This document shows positions 1 to 9,400 of a DNA stretch of 13,594 nucleotides, piece by piece (the stretch's first letter is position 1; every line of letters begins with the position of its first letter). Where the stretch lies: positions 1 through 13,594 of the forward strand of contig CAZVOD010000100.1 of NCBI GenBank assembly GCA_964628385.1, read 5' to 3'. A program made the translations under genes and the position numbers. The notes beneath the pieces are model-generated. The model had not been told where the DNA came from. It saw only the letters and a program-made list of their open reading frames with translations, and did not search any database. This DNA comes from JANQPA01 sp964628385. Lineage in GTDB: Bacteria; Bacteroidota; Bacteroidia; Chitinophagales; Saprospiraceae.

Positions 1-26
1 GATAATTCTATCGTTTTTCAATTAAC

Positions 27-44
27 CAGCACGCAAGCGTGCTG
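27..44. other. Short perfect hairpin downstream of the AI-2E gene
   Basis: CAGCACGC and GCGTGCTG form a perfect 8-base inverted repeat around an AA, in practice a 7-bp GC-rich stem with a CAAG tetraloop. It lies about 77 bases beyond the stop codon of the minus-strand operon, where a transcript end is expected. No run of T follows it on either strand, so it is not a typical intrinsic terminator. It could be a 3' end stabilising stem or a weak terminator. I see no gene in the rest of bases 1-120. Confidence 0.35.
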
Positions 45-120
45 AATAGTTACCTGGGCGTTTCTGAAAGTCCAACCTCTACCTTACCCATGTTGATTTT
101 TGACAAAAATGCTTCAAAGA

Positions 121-1194
121 TTATTCTAAAGGATGAGGCCTACCCATAGTATCCTCTTCCGGTCTGACTTTACCTGTTTCTGAAAGTATAATGGCCAAAT
201 CTTCAGTTTGCGGAAACTGAGCAAAAATAATAATCATCATAACCGTGATCGGAACGCTCAACACCATTCCGACAACTCCCCAGATAGCTCCCCACATGGT
301 AAGCGCAATAATGACTACTAGTGGACTGATATTCAGTGAATTCCCCATAACTCTGGGCTCCAAGAAATTACCAACAAAAAGTTGTATAGCTCCAACAATT
401 ACAAGAACGTATACCGCCGGCAAAATTTCTCCAAACTGAAGGAGGGTGACCAGCACCGGAAAAGCTGTAGCTATGATTGATCCGATATTAGGAATATAGT
501 TAAAAAGAAAGATGACGATAGACCACAATCCGGGTGAGTCAACTCCCAATAGTAAGAGGGCGAAGTAACTCATAATTCCGGTAAGAAAACTTACAAAGGT
601 CTTTAAGGTGATATAGCTACTGAATGAAGCATCTATTCGAGACCAGATTTTTAAAAATCGCTTTTCGTCTTCAGGGTCTTTCTGTAGTATTTGATTGAAT
701 TTCTTTATAAAAATAGGTTCTTCAATAATCAGAAAGATCAAATAAATAATAATAATAACTCCATTACTGACCAGGGAGGTCAAAGAGTTCAATATAGGTT
801 GGACAATCCCGGCCAAATCGTAATCACCAGAATATTTTTTCAATCTATCCAAAAGGTCTATATCAAAGCGCTCAGCAATATTTTGATTGAGTTCCCGGAG
901 GTTATTCTGGTAGTCAGGAAGGACTTTGGTAAAATTTTGAATGCTATTGATCAATAACTCAGAAACTCCTACAAGGCTGAGCAACACAACGGAAAAGACG
1001 ATAAGGTTTTGGAGCCAACTTGGAAATTTGCTGCGGATAAAATCACTCTTTCTGATAAACTCCCGGATGACGCGTATCAAATACCAGATGACCAGGGCTA
1101 GTACAAAGGGGAGAAGATAATTTTTGGTCATCACCAGGATAAATACTGAGGCAATGACTATCAAAAGGATGTTGGTGGCTCTCGAAAGGGACAT
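121..1194 (-). CDS. AI-2E family transporter (PerM/YdiK-like membrane protein)
   Basis: A 357-residue polytopic inner-membrane protein of the AI-2E/PerM superfamily (old DUF20). Members have been linked to autoinducer-2 export, sodium/proton exchange and other transport, so the substrate cannot be read from sequence. Hydrophobic segments lie at about residues 8-22, 26-42, 62-82, 144-158, 197-216, 222-246, 256-275 and 289-325. A soluble amphipathic stretch at about 85-140 separates the early helices from the rest, as is usual in the family. Family motifs are N-Y-I-P-N-I-G-S (232-239), followed by P-R-V-M-G (280-284) and a P-L-V-V-I-I-A-L helix. Length is normal for the family (about 340-370). 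It is the last gene of the minus-strand cluster, 18 bases after the ABC-F gene, and is probably co-transcribed with it. The hydrophilic tail (about 340-357) is not a recognised domain. Family is secure; function is not. Confidence 0.9.
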   Translation of the reverse strand: MSLSRATNILLIVIASVFILVMTKNYLLPFVLALVIWYLIRVIREFIRKSDFIRSKFPSWLQNLIVFSVVLLSLVGVSELLINSIQNFTKVLPDYQNNLRELNQNIAERFDIDLLDRLKKYSGDYDLAGIVQPILNSLTSLVSNGVIIIIYLIFLIIEEPIFIKKFNQILQKDPEDEKRFLKIWSRIDASFSSYITLKTFVSFLTGIMSYFALLLLGVDSPGLWSIVIFLFNYIPNIGSIIATAFPVLVTLLQFGEILPAVYVLVIVGAIQLFVGNFLEPRVMGNSLNISPLVVIIALTMWGAIWGVVGMVLSVPITVMMIIIFAQFPQTEDLAIILSETGKVRPEEDTMGRPHPLE

Positions 1195-1212
1195 TGATGT
1201 GGCTTTAAGTAT

Positions 1213-3123
1213 TTACGTTTCGTATTCTTCTAATTCGAGGGTTGCATTTTCCCATTCTTCCATCACCTCTTTCAGTTCTTTTTTATGCTTTTTATAGGTT
1301 TCCATTTTTTTATCAGCATCCGGTGAGGCATAAAACTCCGGATCAGCCATCAGTAGTTCAAAATCAGCGATTTTACTTTCCAGTTTTTCGATTTTCTTTT
1401 CAGAATTACTGATCGTGCGCATCAACCTTTTGCGATCTTCATAGCTGATTGTCTTCTTGGGAGTTGCTTTCTGTTCCAGTGCTTTATCCCGAAGTTCTAC
1501 ATCGCGCATGTTGTTCATGGCCCGTTTTTCCAAAAAGGCATTCACATCACCAATGTATTCATGTAATTTTTTATCTCTAAATTCTACCGTTCTGTTGGTT
1601 AGGTCAGAGAGAAAGTCTCTATCGTGAGAAACGATAATCATTGTACCATCATAATCCTTTAGGGCATTTTTTAGAATGTCCTTGGAGATCATATCCAAAT
1701 GGTTGGTGGGCTCATCAAGGACTAAGAGGTTGAAAGGGCGCAACAAGAGGCAAGCCAGCGCCAAACGTGCCCGCTCGCCACCGGACAATACAGATACTTT
1801 TTTATCTACATCTTCACCACTAAACATAAAGGCGCCCAGGATATTCCGGAGCTTGGTACGCATCTCGGGGGGAGAATAAGCTTCCATAGTTTCTAATAAA
1901 GTACGGTTAGCATACAGCGTATCAGATTGATTTTGGGCATAATAGCCGACGCTTACATTATGGCCCAGCTTGTGTTCGCCCTCAGTGTGATTGAGCTCAT
2001 TGATCAGGATTTTGGCCAAAGTGGTCTTTCCCTGTCCATTCTGCCCCACAAAAGCTACTTTGTCACCTCGGTCCAACTTGATATCTATATTGTTGAGTAC
2101 AGTTTTCTGCCCATATTTTTTTACTAACTCACGAGCCTCTACCACCACCTGACCGGACCTCGGGGCGTCGGGAAAGTTGAGCTTCATACCGTCTGTATCA
2201 AAGGTATCTATCTCGATACGCTCCATCTTATCCAATTGCTTTTTCATAGATTGAGCCATTTTGGTTTTGGTAGCTTTAGCCATAAACCGGTTGATGGTCT
2301 TTTCTTTTTCAGCGATTACTCTTTGCTGGTTTTCGTAGGCTGCCATTTGCTTCTCCCGCCGCTCTGCTCTAAGCTGAACGAACCCGCTGTAGGACGCTTT
2401 ATAATCAAAAAGGTCCCCCAGTTCTATTTCAATGGTGCGCTCCGTTACATTATCCAAAAATTCTTTATCGTGAGAAATAGTAATAACTGCTCCTGGATAA
2501 GTACTCAGAAAGTCCTCCAGCCAGATAATAGACTCGATATCCAGGTGGTTAGTGGGCTCATCAAGCAATAAGTAATTAGGCTTCTGAAGAAGCATCTTAG
2601 CCAATTCAATACGCATTTGCCAGCCACCGCTAAACTCATCGGTCAAGCGCTGAAAATCCGCATCTGTAAAACCCAGGCCTTTGAGGACCTTTTCCGTCTC
2701 TGCTTCCATACTTTGGCCACCAACAATCTGGAACCTTTCATTGAGCTCGGAGAAATCATCGAGTAATTTGGCGTATTCCGGACTTTCAAAATCTGTTCGG
2801 GCTGCTATCTCCTCATTCAGTTCCTTGATACGCGTTTCCAGTTTTTTGATGTGCTCAAAGGCTCCTAAGGCTTCTTCTTTAACTGTTTTGCCTTTTGGAA
2901 GATTCATTTCCTGATGCAAAAACCCCAGTGTTGAGCTAGTAGGTCTCGAGATATTACCTTTTTGAGGAGAGATATGACTGGCAATAATTTTTAGTAGGGT
3001 AGACTTACCGGCGCCATTTCTGCCCACGAGCCCCACTTTATCTTTCTCGCCAATAACAAAATTGATATTATTCATTAAAACGCGCTCTCCATATTGCATA
3101 TAAATATCAGATCCCGTTATCAT
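1213..3123 (-). CDS. ABC-F family ATPase (two tandem ABC cassettes, Uup/YdiF-like)
   Basis: A 636-residue soluble protein with two ATP-binding cassettes and no membrane segments, the ABC-F layout. ABC-F proteins bind the ribosome near the E site and relieve stalling or confer antibiotic protection; they are not transporters. Cassette 1 has Walker A G-R-N-G-A-G-K-S (34-41), signature F-S-G-G-W (164-168) and Walker B L-L-L-D-E-P-T-N-H-L-D (185-195). A charged linker (about 235-320, the ABC-F interdomain arm) follows. Cassette 2 has Walker A G-Q-N-G-Q-G-K-T-T (360-368), signature L-S-G-G-E (446-450) and Walker B ending in D-E-P-T-N-H-L-D (470-477). Both catalytic glutamates are present (189 and 471). 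The C-terminal 80 residues (about 555-636) form a lysine/glutamate-rich coiled coil as in the Uup-type C-terminal domain. Length is typical for that housekeeping branch. The start gives the usual M-I-T-G-S-D-I-Y opening of cassette 1. It lies 47 bases after the kinase gene with no promoter-like motif between, so co-transcription is likely. An antibiotic-resistance role is possible but nothing specifically supports it. Confidence 0.93.
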   Translation of the reverse strand: MITGSDIYMQYGERVLMNNINFVIGEKDKVGLVGRNGAGKSTLLKIIASHISPQKGNISRPTSSTLGFLHQEMNLPKGKTVKEEALGAFEHIKKLETRIKELNEEIAARTDFESPEYAKLLDDFSELNERFQIVGGQSMEAETEKVLKGLGFTDADFQRLTDEFSGGWQMRIELAKMLLQKPNYLLLDEPTNHLDIESIIWLEDFLSTYPGAVITISHDKEFLDNVTERTIEIELGDLFDYKASYSGFVQLRAERREKQMAAYENQQRVIAEKEKTINRFMAKATKTKMAQSMKKQLDKMERIEIDTFDTDGMKLNFPDAPRSGQVVVEARELVKKYGQKTVLNNIDIKLDRGDKVAFVGQNGQGKTTLAKILINELNHTEGEHKLGHNVSVGYYAQNQSDTLYANRTLLETMEAYSPPEMRTKLRNILGAFMFSGEDVDKKVSVLSGGERARLALACLLLRPFNLLVLDEPTNHLDMISKDILKNALKDYDGTMIIVSHDRDFLSDLTNRTVEFRDKKLHEYIGDVNAFLEKRAMNNMRDVELRDKALEQKATPKKTISYEDRKRLMRTISNSEKKIEKLESKIADFELLMADPEFYASPDADKKMETYKKHKKELKEVMEEWENATLELEEYET

Positions 3124-3170
3124 GTACTATTTCTTTCTAAGTCGTTTAAATTTAAATTTTGAATTTTTAT

Positions 3171-4226
3171 TTAAGCCTTTTCAAGAGTAAAACCAAAAGT
3201 TGAGCCAAGGTTTGGTGTACTTCTCACATTTATAGTCTGATTGTGAGCTTCTACGATATGCTTGACTATCGAAAGGCCCAGGCCAGAGCCACCCTGTATG
3301 CGCGATCTACTTTTGTCAACGCGGTAGAAGCGGTCAAAGACGTGTTTCAAATGTTTTTTGGGAATGCCTATTCCGTTATCAGCTACCTCAATGAGGATAT
3401 TTTTATCCATATCATAGAAGCCAACCTTAGTACGGCCGTTTTCCTTTCCATATTTAATGGAATTGCTGGCGAGGTTAATCAAAACCTGCCGGATACTTTC
3501 CCTGTCTGCTTTAGCTTTATAAGACTGAGCCGCTCCATCCTTAAAACACAGGTTAATATTTTTTTCTTTGGCCTTAAACTCTAGCTCATCAAAAACTTCC
3601 TCCACCAACTCTTTGAGATCAAAGGTCTGCAGCTCCAATAACATTTCTCCAGATTCCAACCGGGCGATGGCTTCGAGATCCTCAACAATAGTTTGCAAAC
3701 GATCAATATTACGAGCTGCTTTTTCCAGAAAGCTCCTGCTGTACTCCGGATCATCAATTGCACCATCTAATAAAGTGTGAATATACCCCTGAACATTGAA
3801 AATGGGGGTTTTTAATTCGTGGGAAATGTCCCCGACAAATCGCCTCCTGTATTCTGCCCAGTTCTTATAACGGTCCAACTCTTTCTTTTGACTATCAGCC
3901 CATTCGCCTACTTCTTTTTCCATTTCTTCAATGATATGAGCATCCAGATCGATGCGTCTGGTCCTTTCTTTGGCCTCCGGTGAGAGCTTCTCCTGATGTA
4001 TCGTTTTATAGATTAGCTTAATTTTGCGGTAAATGTACCTGCGCAGATAGTAAATCGCTACGGAGTAGGCAATAACAAATAATACCACTCCCCACAAAGC
4101 CAGGCTAACAGAGCTGGATAAGGTAATATTGGTAAGTTGTAAAACAGCATAAATAATAACTGCCAACGAAGAAATAATAAGGGCAGAAAAAAAAGCAATT
4201 TGCTTTGGTGTCGGATTTTTAAGCAT
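3171..4226 (-). CDS. PhoR-type sensor histidine kinase
   Basis: A 351-residue membrane histidine kinase, the sensor half of a two-component system. Two transmembrane helices (about 10-30 and 42-60) leave only about 11 residues outside, so there is no periplasmic sensory domain. A basic, coiled cytoplasmic region (about 62-125) follows. The HisKA dimerisation domain carries the H-box S-H-E-L-K-T-P, with His136 as the phosphorylated residue. The HATPase_c domain has the N-box N-L-A-S-N-S-I-K-Y (251-259), G1 D-N-G-I-G-I (283-288), F-box F-D-R-F-Y-R-V-D (297-304) and G2 G-G-S-G-L-G-L-S-I (312-320). All catalytic boxes are intact. Its ATG shares one base with the TAA of the upstream response-regulator gene, which suggests translational coupling and makes that protein its cognate partner. 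The sequence most resembles PhoR-like kinases, but no phosphate genes are nearby and the signal is unknown. The short loop suggests sensing within the membrane or through a partner protein. Confidence 0.93.
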   Translation of the reverse strand: MLKNPTPKQIAFFSALIISSLAVIIYAVLQLTNITLSSSVSLALWGVVLFVIAYSVAIYYLRRYIYRKIKLIYKTIHQEKLSPEAKERTRRIDLDAHIIEEMEKEVGEWADSQKKELDRYKNWAEYRRRFVGDISHELKTPIFNVQGYIHTLLDGAIDDPEYSRSFLEKAARNIDRLQTIVEDLEAIARLESGEMLLELQTFDLKELVEEVFDELEFKAKEKNINLCFKDGAAQSYKAKADRESIRQVLINLASNSIKYGKENGRTKVGFYDMDKNILIEVADNGIGIPKKHLKHVFDRFYRVDKSRSRIQGGSGLGLSIVKHIVEAHNQTINVRSTPNLGSTFGFTLEKA

Positions 4227-4915
4227 TAAAACTCAAATTTATATCCTATTCCCTTGATGGTTTTGATATAGTTATCACCAATTTTTTCCCTTAATTTTCT
4301 GATATGTACATCGATCGTACGGTTACCCACAATAACATCTGTACCCCACACTTTATTGAAGATCTCTTCTCTTGAAAAAACCTTCCCGGGTTTAGAGACC
4401 AGCAAAGATAGCAGTTCAAATTCTTTTTTAGCCAGCTCGATATTTTCATCTCCCTTTTGTACACTCACTTTTTCTTTGTCAATAGTCAGGTTACCAACAT
4501 TAATCGTATCAGAATCGCTAACGGCATCATCGCGATCCGAACGCCTTAGCAGGGCTCGAATGCGACTGAGGAAAACTCTTGGGCGAATAGGTTTGGTTAT
4601 GTAATCATCCCCTCCAATATCCAAAGCAGCAATCTGTGAATAGTCCTCTTCCCGGGCTGTCAAAAAGGCAATGACCGTTTTTTCAAATTCGGGTTTACCA
4701 CGAAGATTTCTACAGACTTCTACACCATCCATCTTGGGCATCATGATATCTAGGATAATCAAACTGGGCTTCTCATTTTCCGCAATCTTAATACCTTCTT
4801 CCCCGTTCGAAGCTGTGGATACTTCATAGCCCTCTTTTTGTAAATTATATTTCAAAAAGTCTAGAATATCAGGCTCATCATCAACGATGAGAATTTTGGT
4901 TGGATTTGGATTCAT
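4226..4915 (-). CDS. OmpR/PhoB-family response regulator
   Basis: A 229-residue DNA-binding response regulator. The receiver domain (about 7-122) has the acidic pair D12-D13, phosphoacceptor D56 in L-I-I-L-D-I-M-M-P, T86 and K108 in T-K-P. The C-terminal winged-helix domain (about 135-229) has the trans_reg_C hallmark R-T-I-D-V-H-I-R-K-L-R-E-K and ends in I-K-T-I-K-G-I-G-Y-K-F. I chose the ATG at 4915 because the receiver fold begins directly after M-N-P-N-P-T-K. The reading frame stays open to an ATG at 5035, but that would add 40 residues unlike any receiver extension. It is the first gene of the minus-strand cluster and overlaps the kinase gene by one base. It is probably phosphorylated by that kinase and acts as a transcription factor; its targets are unknown. 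No clear TTTG / TAnnTTTG promoter was found upstream on this strand. Confidence 0.94.
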   Translation of the reverse strand: MNPNPTKILIVDDEPDILDFLKYNLQKEGYEVSTASNGEEGIKIAENEKPSLIILDIMMPKMDGVEVCRNLRGKPEFEKTVIAFLTAREEDYSQIAALDIGGDDYITKPIRPRVFLSRIRALLRRSDRDDAVSDSDTINVGNLTIDKEKVSVQKGDENIELAKKEFELLSLLVSKPGKVFSREEIFNKVWGTDVIVGNRTIDVHIRKLREKIGDNYIKTIKGIGYKFEF

Positions 4916-5273
4916 TATGTAGGAATCATTTGTTTGGACCAAATTATGAAAATAAAATGAAATATTGAACCTCCAAAAACGATATACAATGCTTTTCAAT
5001 AATACACCGAACAAAAAGTGAATTTTTGTAATCAATATTAATTATAGCCGGCTAAAATCTATATTTTTAGGGGTGAAAATTACAAGTTGCACTATCGGGC
5101 ATCAACAATCTATAAAAATTAAATCCCGGGCGCTTTCCTAGAAGGAGCTTTTAACAGCTTAGTCCGTATCCCAACAGCTAAAGAAATTTAACATTTTCAT
5201 GGCCGACTTTTTTACCGGTTGTGATACTAATTTTAGAAGGGAATGACTTAAAATAATTAAAACTGTATGAATC
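4916..5273. other. Divergent intergenic region between the regulator operon and the porP-like gene
   Basis: These 358 bases separate two outward-facing transcription units and should hold promoters for both. I found no convincing Bacteroidota promoter pair. The nearest candidates are TAATTTTA at 5228-5235 (plus) and ATAATTTG (minus strand, plus coordinates 4940-4947), and neither has a correctly spaced -33 element. A 7-base direct repeat, AACAGCT, occurs at 5153-5159 and 5173-5179 with a 20-base period; this could be a regulator half-site pair or chance. The part after 5200 is AT-rich. No small gene is supported here. Confidence 0.5.
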
Positions 5274-6446
5274 ATGTCTATATATCTAAAGCAACTGCTG
5301 GTTTTGAGTTTGTTTTGGAGCACTTATGCTACTGCGTTATGGGCTCAGGACCCTTTTTTTATCCATTTCTTCAATAATGAATCCTTTTACAACCCGGCAA
5401 TGGTCGGCTATAGAGGAGCTATGACTATCAATTTGAAGTATAAGTCTCAATGGGGTAGTAAAGAGCTTTCGCCATTCCAGTCGGGCATTATTTCTCTTGA
5501 AGAGAGTATGCCTTGTAGTTTTTTTGACTACGGGCTTAGTTTCCGCTTTGATCAAGAAGGAGAAGGACTTTTTAACACTTATGACTTTGGAGGTCGTTTT
5601 GCCGGAACTATACCCTTCCTCGTAGGTAATTCTTTGCATAACCTGAGGGCCGGAGCCTCTTTTCAATGGACACATAAAAATATCGATTTTAGCGGCCTGG
5701 TCTTTTCTGACGAATTGGATCCTAAATATGGCCAGTTTGATCGGTTTGGGTTTGACTTACCTACAGGATTCGTTCCTCCTGAGGGTGCTGGAGCCAGGTG
5801 GTTCTTTACGCCTTCCGTAGGCTTTGCTTATAAAATTATCTCTAATGAAAATGGGACTAAACCCCTAACTTTTACGCTTGGCGGTAGTGTACACAATGCT
5901 TTTTCGCTTGGTGCAGAAGAATTTGGGGACGTAGAGTCTATACTGGGTTTGGAAGCCAGAATTCCCCCCAGGTATAATGCTTTTTTGCAAACAGAAATCA
6001 TTCTCTTTAATAATAATTATCGCTTTGGGGCCATCACGCCTTCCATTTTTTATCAGAACCAGGAAGGCCTTGATTATTTTGAGCTAGGTTCAAAATTTTC
6101 TTTAAACCAACAATTAACTATTGGCGCGTTTTATCATCATTCTCCTAATGCGCTATCTGGAAACCCTACAGATTGGATGACTTTCATGTTGGAATGGGGG
6201 GGCTTATTTTCCAATGACGAGAAACGATTTGATCTGGGATTGGCCTATTCCAATAATACTACTGGATTAAGAAATTTTGTAGGGCCAATATTTGAAATAT
6301 CCTTATCCATCCATCTTCGCAAAAGTTGGGGGTGTAGTATGATGGGAAGATCAGATGAAGTTACTTATAGCAAGGGAGCAAAATGCCCCACCAAGTCATT
6401 CTCGAGAAATAGAAAAAAGATTTACGAAAATATATGGTATCAATAG
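5274..6446 (+). CDS. PorP/SprF family type IX secretion system membrane protein
   Basis: A 390-residue predicted outer-membrane beta-barrel of the PorP/SprF family. These proteins work with the type IX secretion system of Bacteroidota and, for proteins with type B sorting domains, help export and surface anchoring of one neighbouring substrate (as SprF does for SprB in Flavobacterium). A signal peptide at 1-24 ends A-L-W-A before Q-D. Just after it comes the family's N-terminal pattern, a phenylalanine-rich stretch leading into Y-N-P-A-M-V-G (39-45). The rest alternates beta strands rich in glycine and aromatic residues, for example S-F-Q-W-T-H and I-F-Y-Q-N-Q, to a last strand near 335-350. 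A basic tail of about 35 residues with two cysteines (after about 353) extends beyond the barrel. It lies 27 bases upstream of the giant adhesin gene on the same strand, strongly suggesting an operon and a secretion partnership. The family is secure; the pairing is inferred from position. Confidence 0.88.
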   Translation: MSIYLKQLLVLSLFWSTYATALWAQDPFFIHFFNNESFYNPAMVGYRGAMTINLKYKSQWGSKELSPFQSGIISLEESMPCSFFDYGLSFRFDQEGEGLFNTYDFGGRFAGTIPFLVGNSLHNLRAGASFQWTHKNIDFSGLVFSDELDPKYGQFDRFGFDLPTGFVPPEGAGARWFFTPSVGFAYKIISNENGTKPLTFTLGGSVHNAFSLGAEEFGDVESILGLEARIPPRYNAFLQTEIILFNNNYRFGAITPSIFYQNQEGLDYFELGSKFSLNQQLTIGAFYHHSPNALSGNPTDWMTFMLEWGGLFSNDEKRFDLGLAYSNNTTGLRNFVGPIFEISLSIHLRKSWGCSMMGRSDEVTYSKGAKCPTKSFSRNRKKIYENIWYQ

Positions 6447-6473
6447 ATTGCTAAATACTAAGCATCTTCAATT

Positions 6474-9400
6474 ATGAAAAAGCTAATTTTTTACATTATA
6501 ATTATCAGTAGTTTAGTCCTTTTTAAGGAAAACCTTGATGCTCAGGATTGCTTTCCTACGCCAGTAACCTGTAATACCGATGATTGCGGTTTTGGCGATG
6601 TAAGCATAGCCATTAATGCGAGTGGTCAGAATACATTTTGTGAAGGTGAAGAGGCTTTTATCGAAATAGACCAGGCTAATTCCTCTTCTTTTGATTTTTA
6701 TATCTATTATTGGTGTGATGGAGTTGTTGATACACTGCTTCCGTCGCAAAGGCCCAGGCATGTTTACAACATCGCCGATGAAGATCGATGTAATGCCTCC
6801 AGAAACGATTATTTTGTAAGGGTAATAGGGGTGAAAGAATGTGCTGAAGGGGTAACCTGCCGAACTACTGGAGCTTCGGTTAGTATAAAATATAAGCCGG
6901 TAGCCAACTTCACCATTCCCAATGAAATTTGTGTGGGGGAGGAATTATCTGTTAGTGATGCCAGCTGTAATGTTATCGACTATGAGTGGGACTTTGGGGA
7001 TGGAACAGTTTCTACGGAAGAAAATCCTTTGCATCAGTATAGTACGCCCGGTACTTACACTGTTACCTTGAGGGTTTTGAATGATTGTGGTAATGTAGGC
7101 GATACCCAAACTCGTCAGATCCGAGTGGTAGGTCTTCCTGATGCTGAGTTTGGATTTACTTCTGATCCGGCCAATAACTGTAGGCCGGTCAATATCGATT
7201 TTGACAATCAATCTAACCAATTCAGTAATACAATCTGGGAGATAAGCCCGGAGGAAGGCGAGGGATGGCAATTGCGGGATACTAGTATGCGCTTGAGCTC
7301 AAGAGACATAGGACTGAGGTTCACCACTCCCGGAGAATATACTGTCAGGCTCACAGCCTCTAATGTTTGTAATGAACCAGATGTAAAGGAAGAAACCCTT
7401 ACCATTTTTCAGCCCGGACGTGTTAGCGTTGATACTCCCGGAATATTTTGTGACGAGGTTACGCTATCTTCTGCCGACCTAAATGTTAGGTATTCCGGTG
7501 ATATCACTGATATTACCTGGACATTTGAAAATGCCAGCACTAACTCCGTCTCTGGAGAAGATTTTTCGGGAGTGACCTTTAGGCAGTCTGGAACGGCTAC
7601 AATTCAAATTGATGGCCCCTGCGGACAAATACAAAAGACAGTACCAATAACTGTTGCCTCTACTGATGCAATAGTGATTGATGGTAATACGCCGGATCGT
7701 CTTTGCCAGAGTAATGATCCGATAATGTTGTCAGCTACTCCGGCCGAAGGGATTTGGAGCGGTTCGGGTAGTGCTAATAGCGCTATTAGCAGAAACGGGC
7801 GGTTAGATCCTTCGGGGCTAAGTGCCGGCACTTACACTTTTACTTATGCCACCGGAGGTACGGCCTGTCCAAATGACAACAGTGTAGATATTGAGGTTTT
7901 AGATAGTATAGCTGTTGGATTGGGAGCTATTGACCCACAATGTGAGTCCCTCACGCTAAATACTGCTGATATTTCCAGTTTTTCAGGCAATATTGATACT
8001 TACAACTGGACATTTGAAAATGCGAGTTTATCCAGCTCAGGAGAGGCCAATCCATCCGGAATCATTTTTTCGACTCCCGGAACCTCTGACGTGATTGTAG
8101 AAGTGAGCGGATTTTGCGGGACCAAAGGAGATACTACTCAGGTAATTATTAATGCTCCCACTGATGTGATAATCGAACCCATAACAGCTCCCTTATGCTC
8201 AGGATCTTCGGCTGATACCCTTCAGGTGAATGTTGACGGTGGAGAATGGCTTGGAGAGGGAATAACCAATTCTACTTTAGGTATTTTTGATCCGGGAAAA
8301 GTAACGGCAGATCGGACTTATACTATACGGTATCGTTTACTGGATGGCGCTTGTGCCAATGAAGATGCTATTAATATCGAGGTGGTTTCTTCTGAAGCAG
8401 TCAATGTACAGGATGAAATTGTATGCATAGACAGTGAGCCTACACAGTTGACTGCCAGTCCATTGGGAGGGAGCTGGTCAGGAGAGGGAGTAGATGAAGC
8501 GGGATTGTTTACCACCAATGGCTTACAGGCCAGGGAGTATACCGTTAATTACTTTTACATTGACAATAATAATTGTGAAGTCAATGCTTCAGCTCAGATC
8601 ACTGTAGAGGCTTTACCGGTGATCGATATACAGGATACCGTTGAGGTGTGCCTGTCTGACTTTGCCAATGATCTTAATGAAGCCCTGAGCCTGCAAATTA
8701 CTCCGCAGGGTGGGACTACAAGCTGGAGTGGCCCTGGAATCACGAGTAATAACGGTACTTTCAACCCGGGAAGTCAAAATCTTACTGAAGGCATATATAC
8801 GGTTTATATTTCCTATAATCGCAATGATTGCATGGTGATGGATAGTGCGGTCGTGCGAGTGGTAGAAGCTCAGGCTCTGCGTTTGTCACCAGATACGAGT
8901 ATTTGTATTTCTGATAACACTCTACAGCTTGGCACCAATTTACAGGGGGGTACGTGGTCGGGTCCTGGCATTGATGCGGCAAGTGGATTGATAGACCTGG
9001 CTGATGCCGGAGGCGGTGATTTTAGCTACAGTTACGTCTTTGGTTCCGGCACCAGTTGTGAACAAGAGGGGACTGTGCAGGTAGAAATTATTGACTTGAG
9101 TAGCGTGGTGAATGCAGGCGACGATGTGGCCATCTGTGACGGACTTTCTACTTTTACACTTTCCGGCCAAAGCCCTGCTGGCGGTACCTGGTCCGGCCCC
9201 GGCATTGTGGATGCCACGACCGGGGAAATTGATCTGACATTGCTTCGTCTGGATGAAGCTTTTACCTACTCCTATCGCATTGAAAGTGAGGAGGTTTCTG
9301 CTTGTAGTGCCATTGATGAGCGCTCTTTTATTATCAATTCTAATCCGGAAGCCAATTTTAGGCTTGAAGGCCTGGCATGTGTGGAAGAGGAGTTTAGCAT

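Noticed and set aside
2236..2571. Plus-strand open frame of 111 codons opposite the ABC-F gene
   Set aside because: It is antisense to conserved ABC-F coding sequence and has no recognisable features.
4916..5035. 40-residue upstream extension of the response regulator
   Set aside because: The frame is open, but the receiver domain begins right after the ATG at 4915, and the extension is AT-rich, hydrophobic and unlike family members.
5153..5179. AACAGCT direct repeat as a PhoB-type box
   Set aside because: There are only two copies, the 20-base period does not match the 11-base repeat unit of classical pho boxes, and no phosphate genes are nearby.
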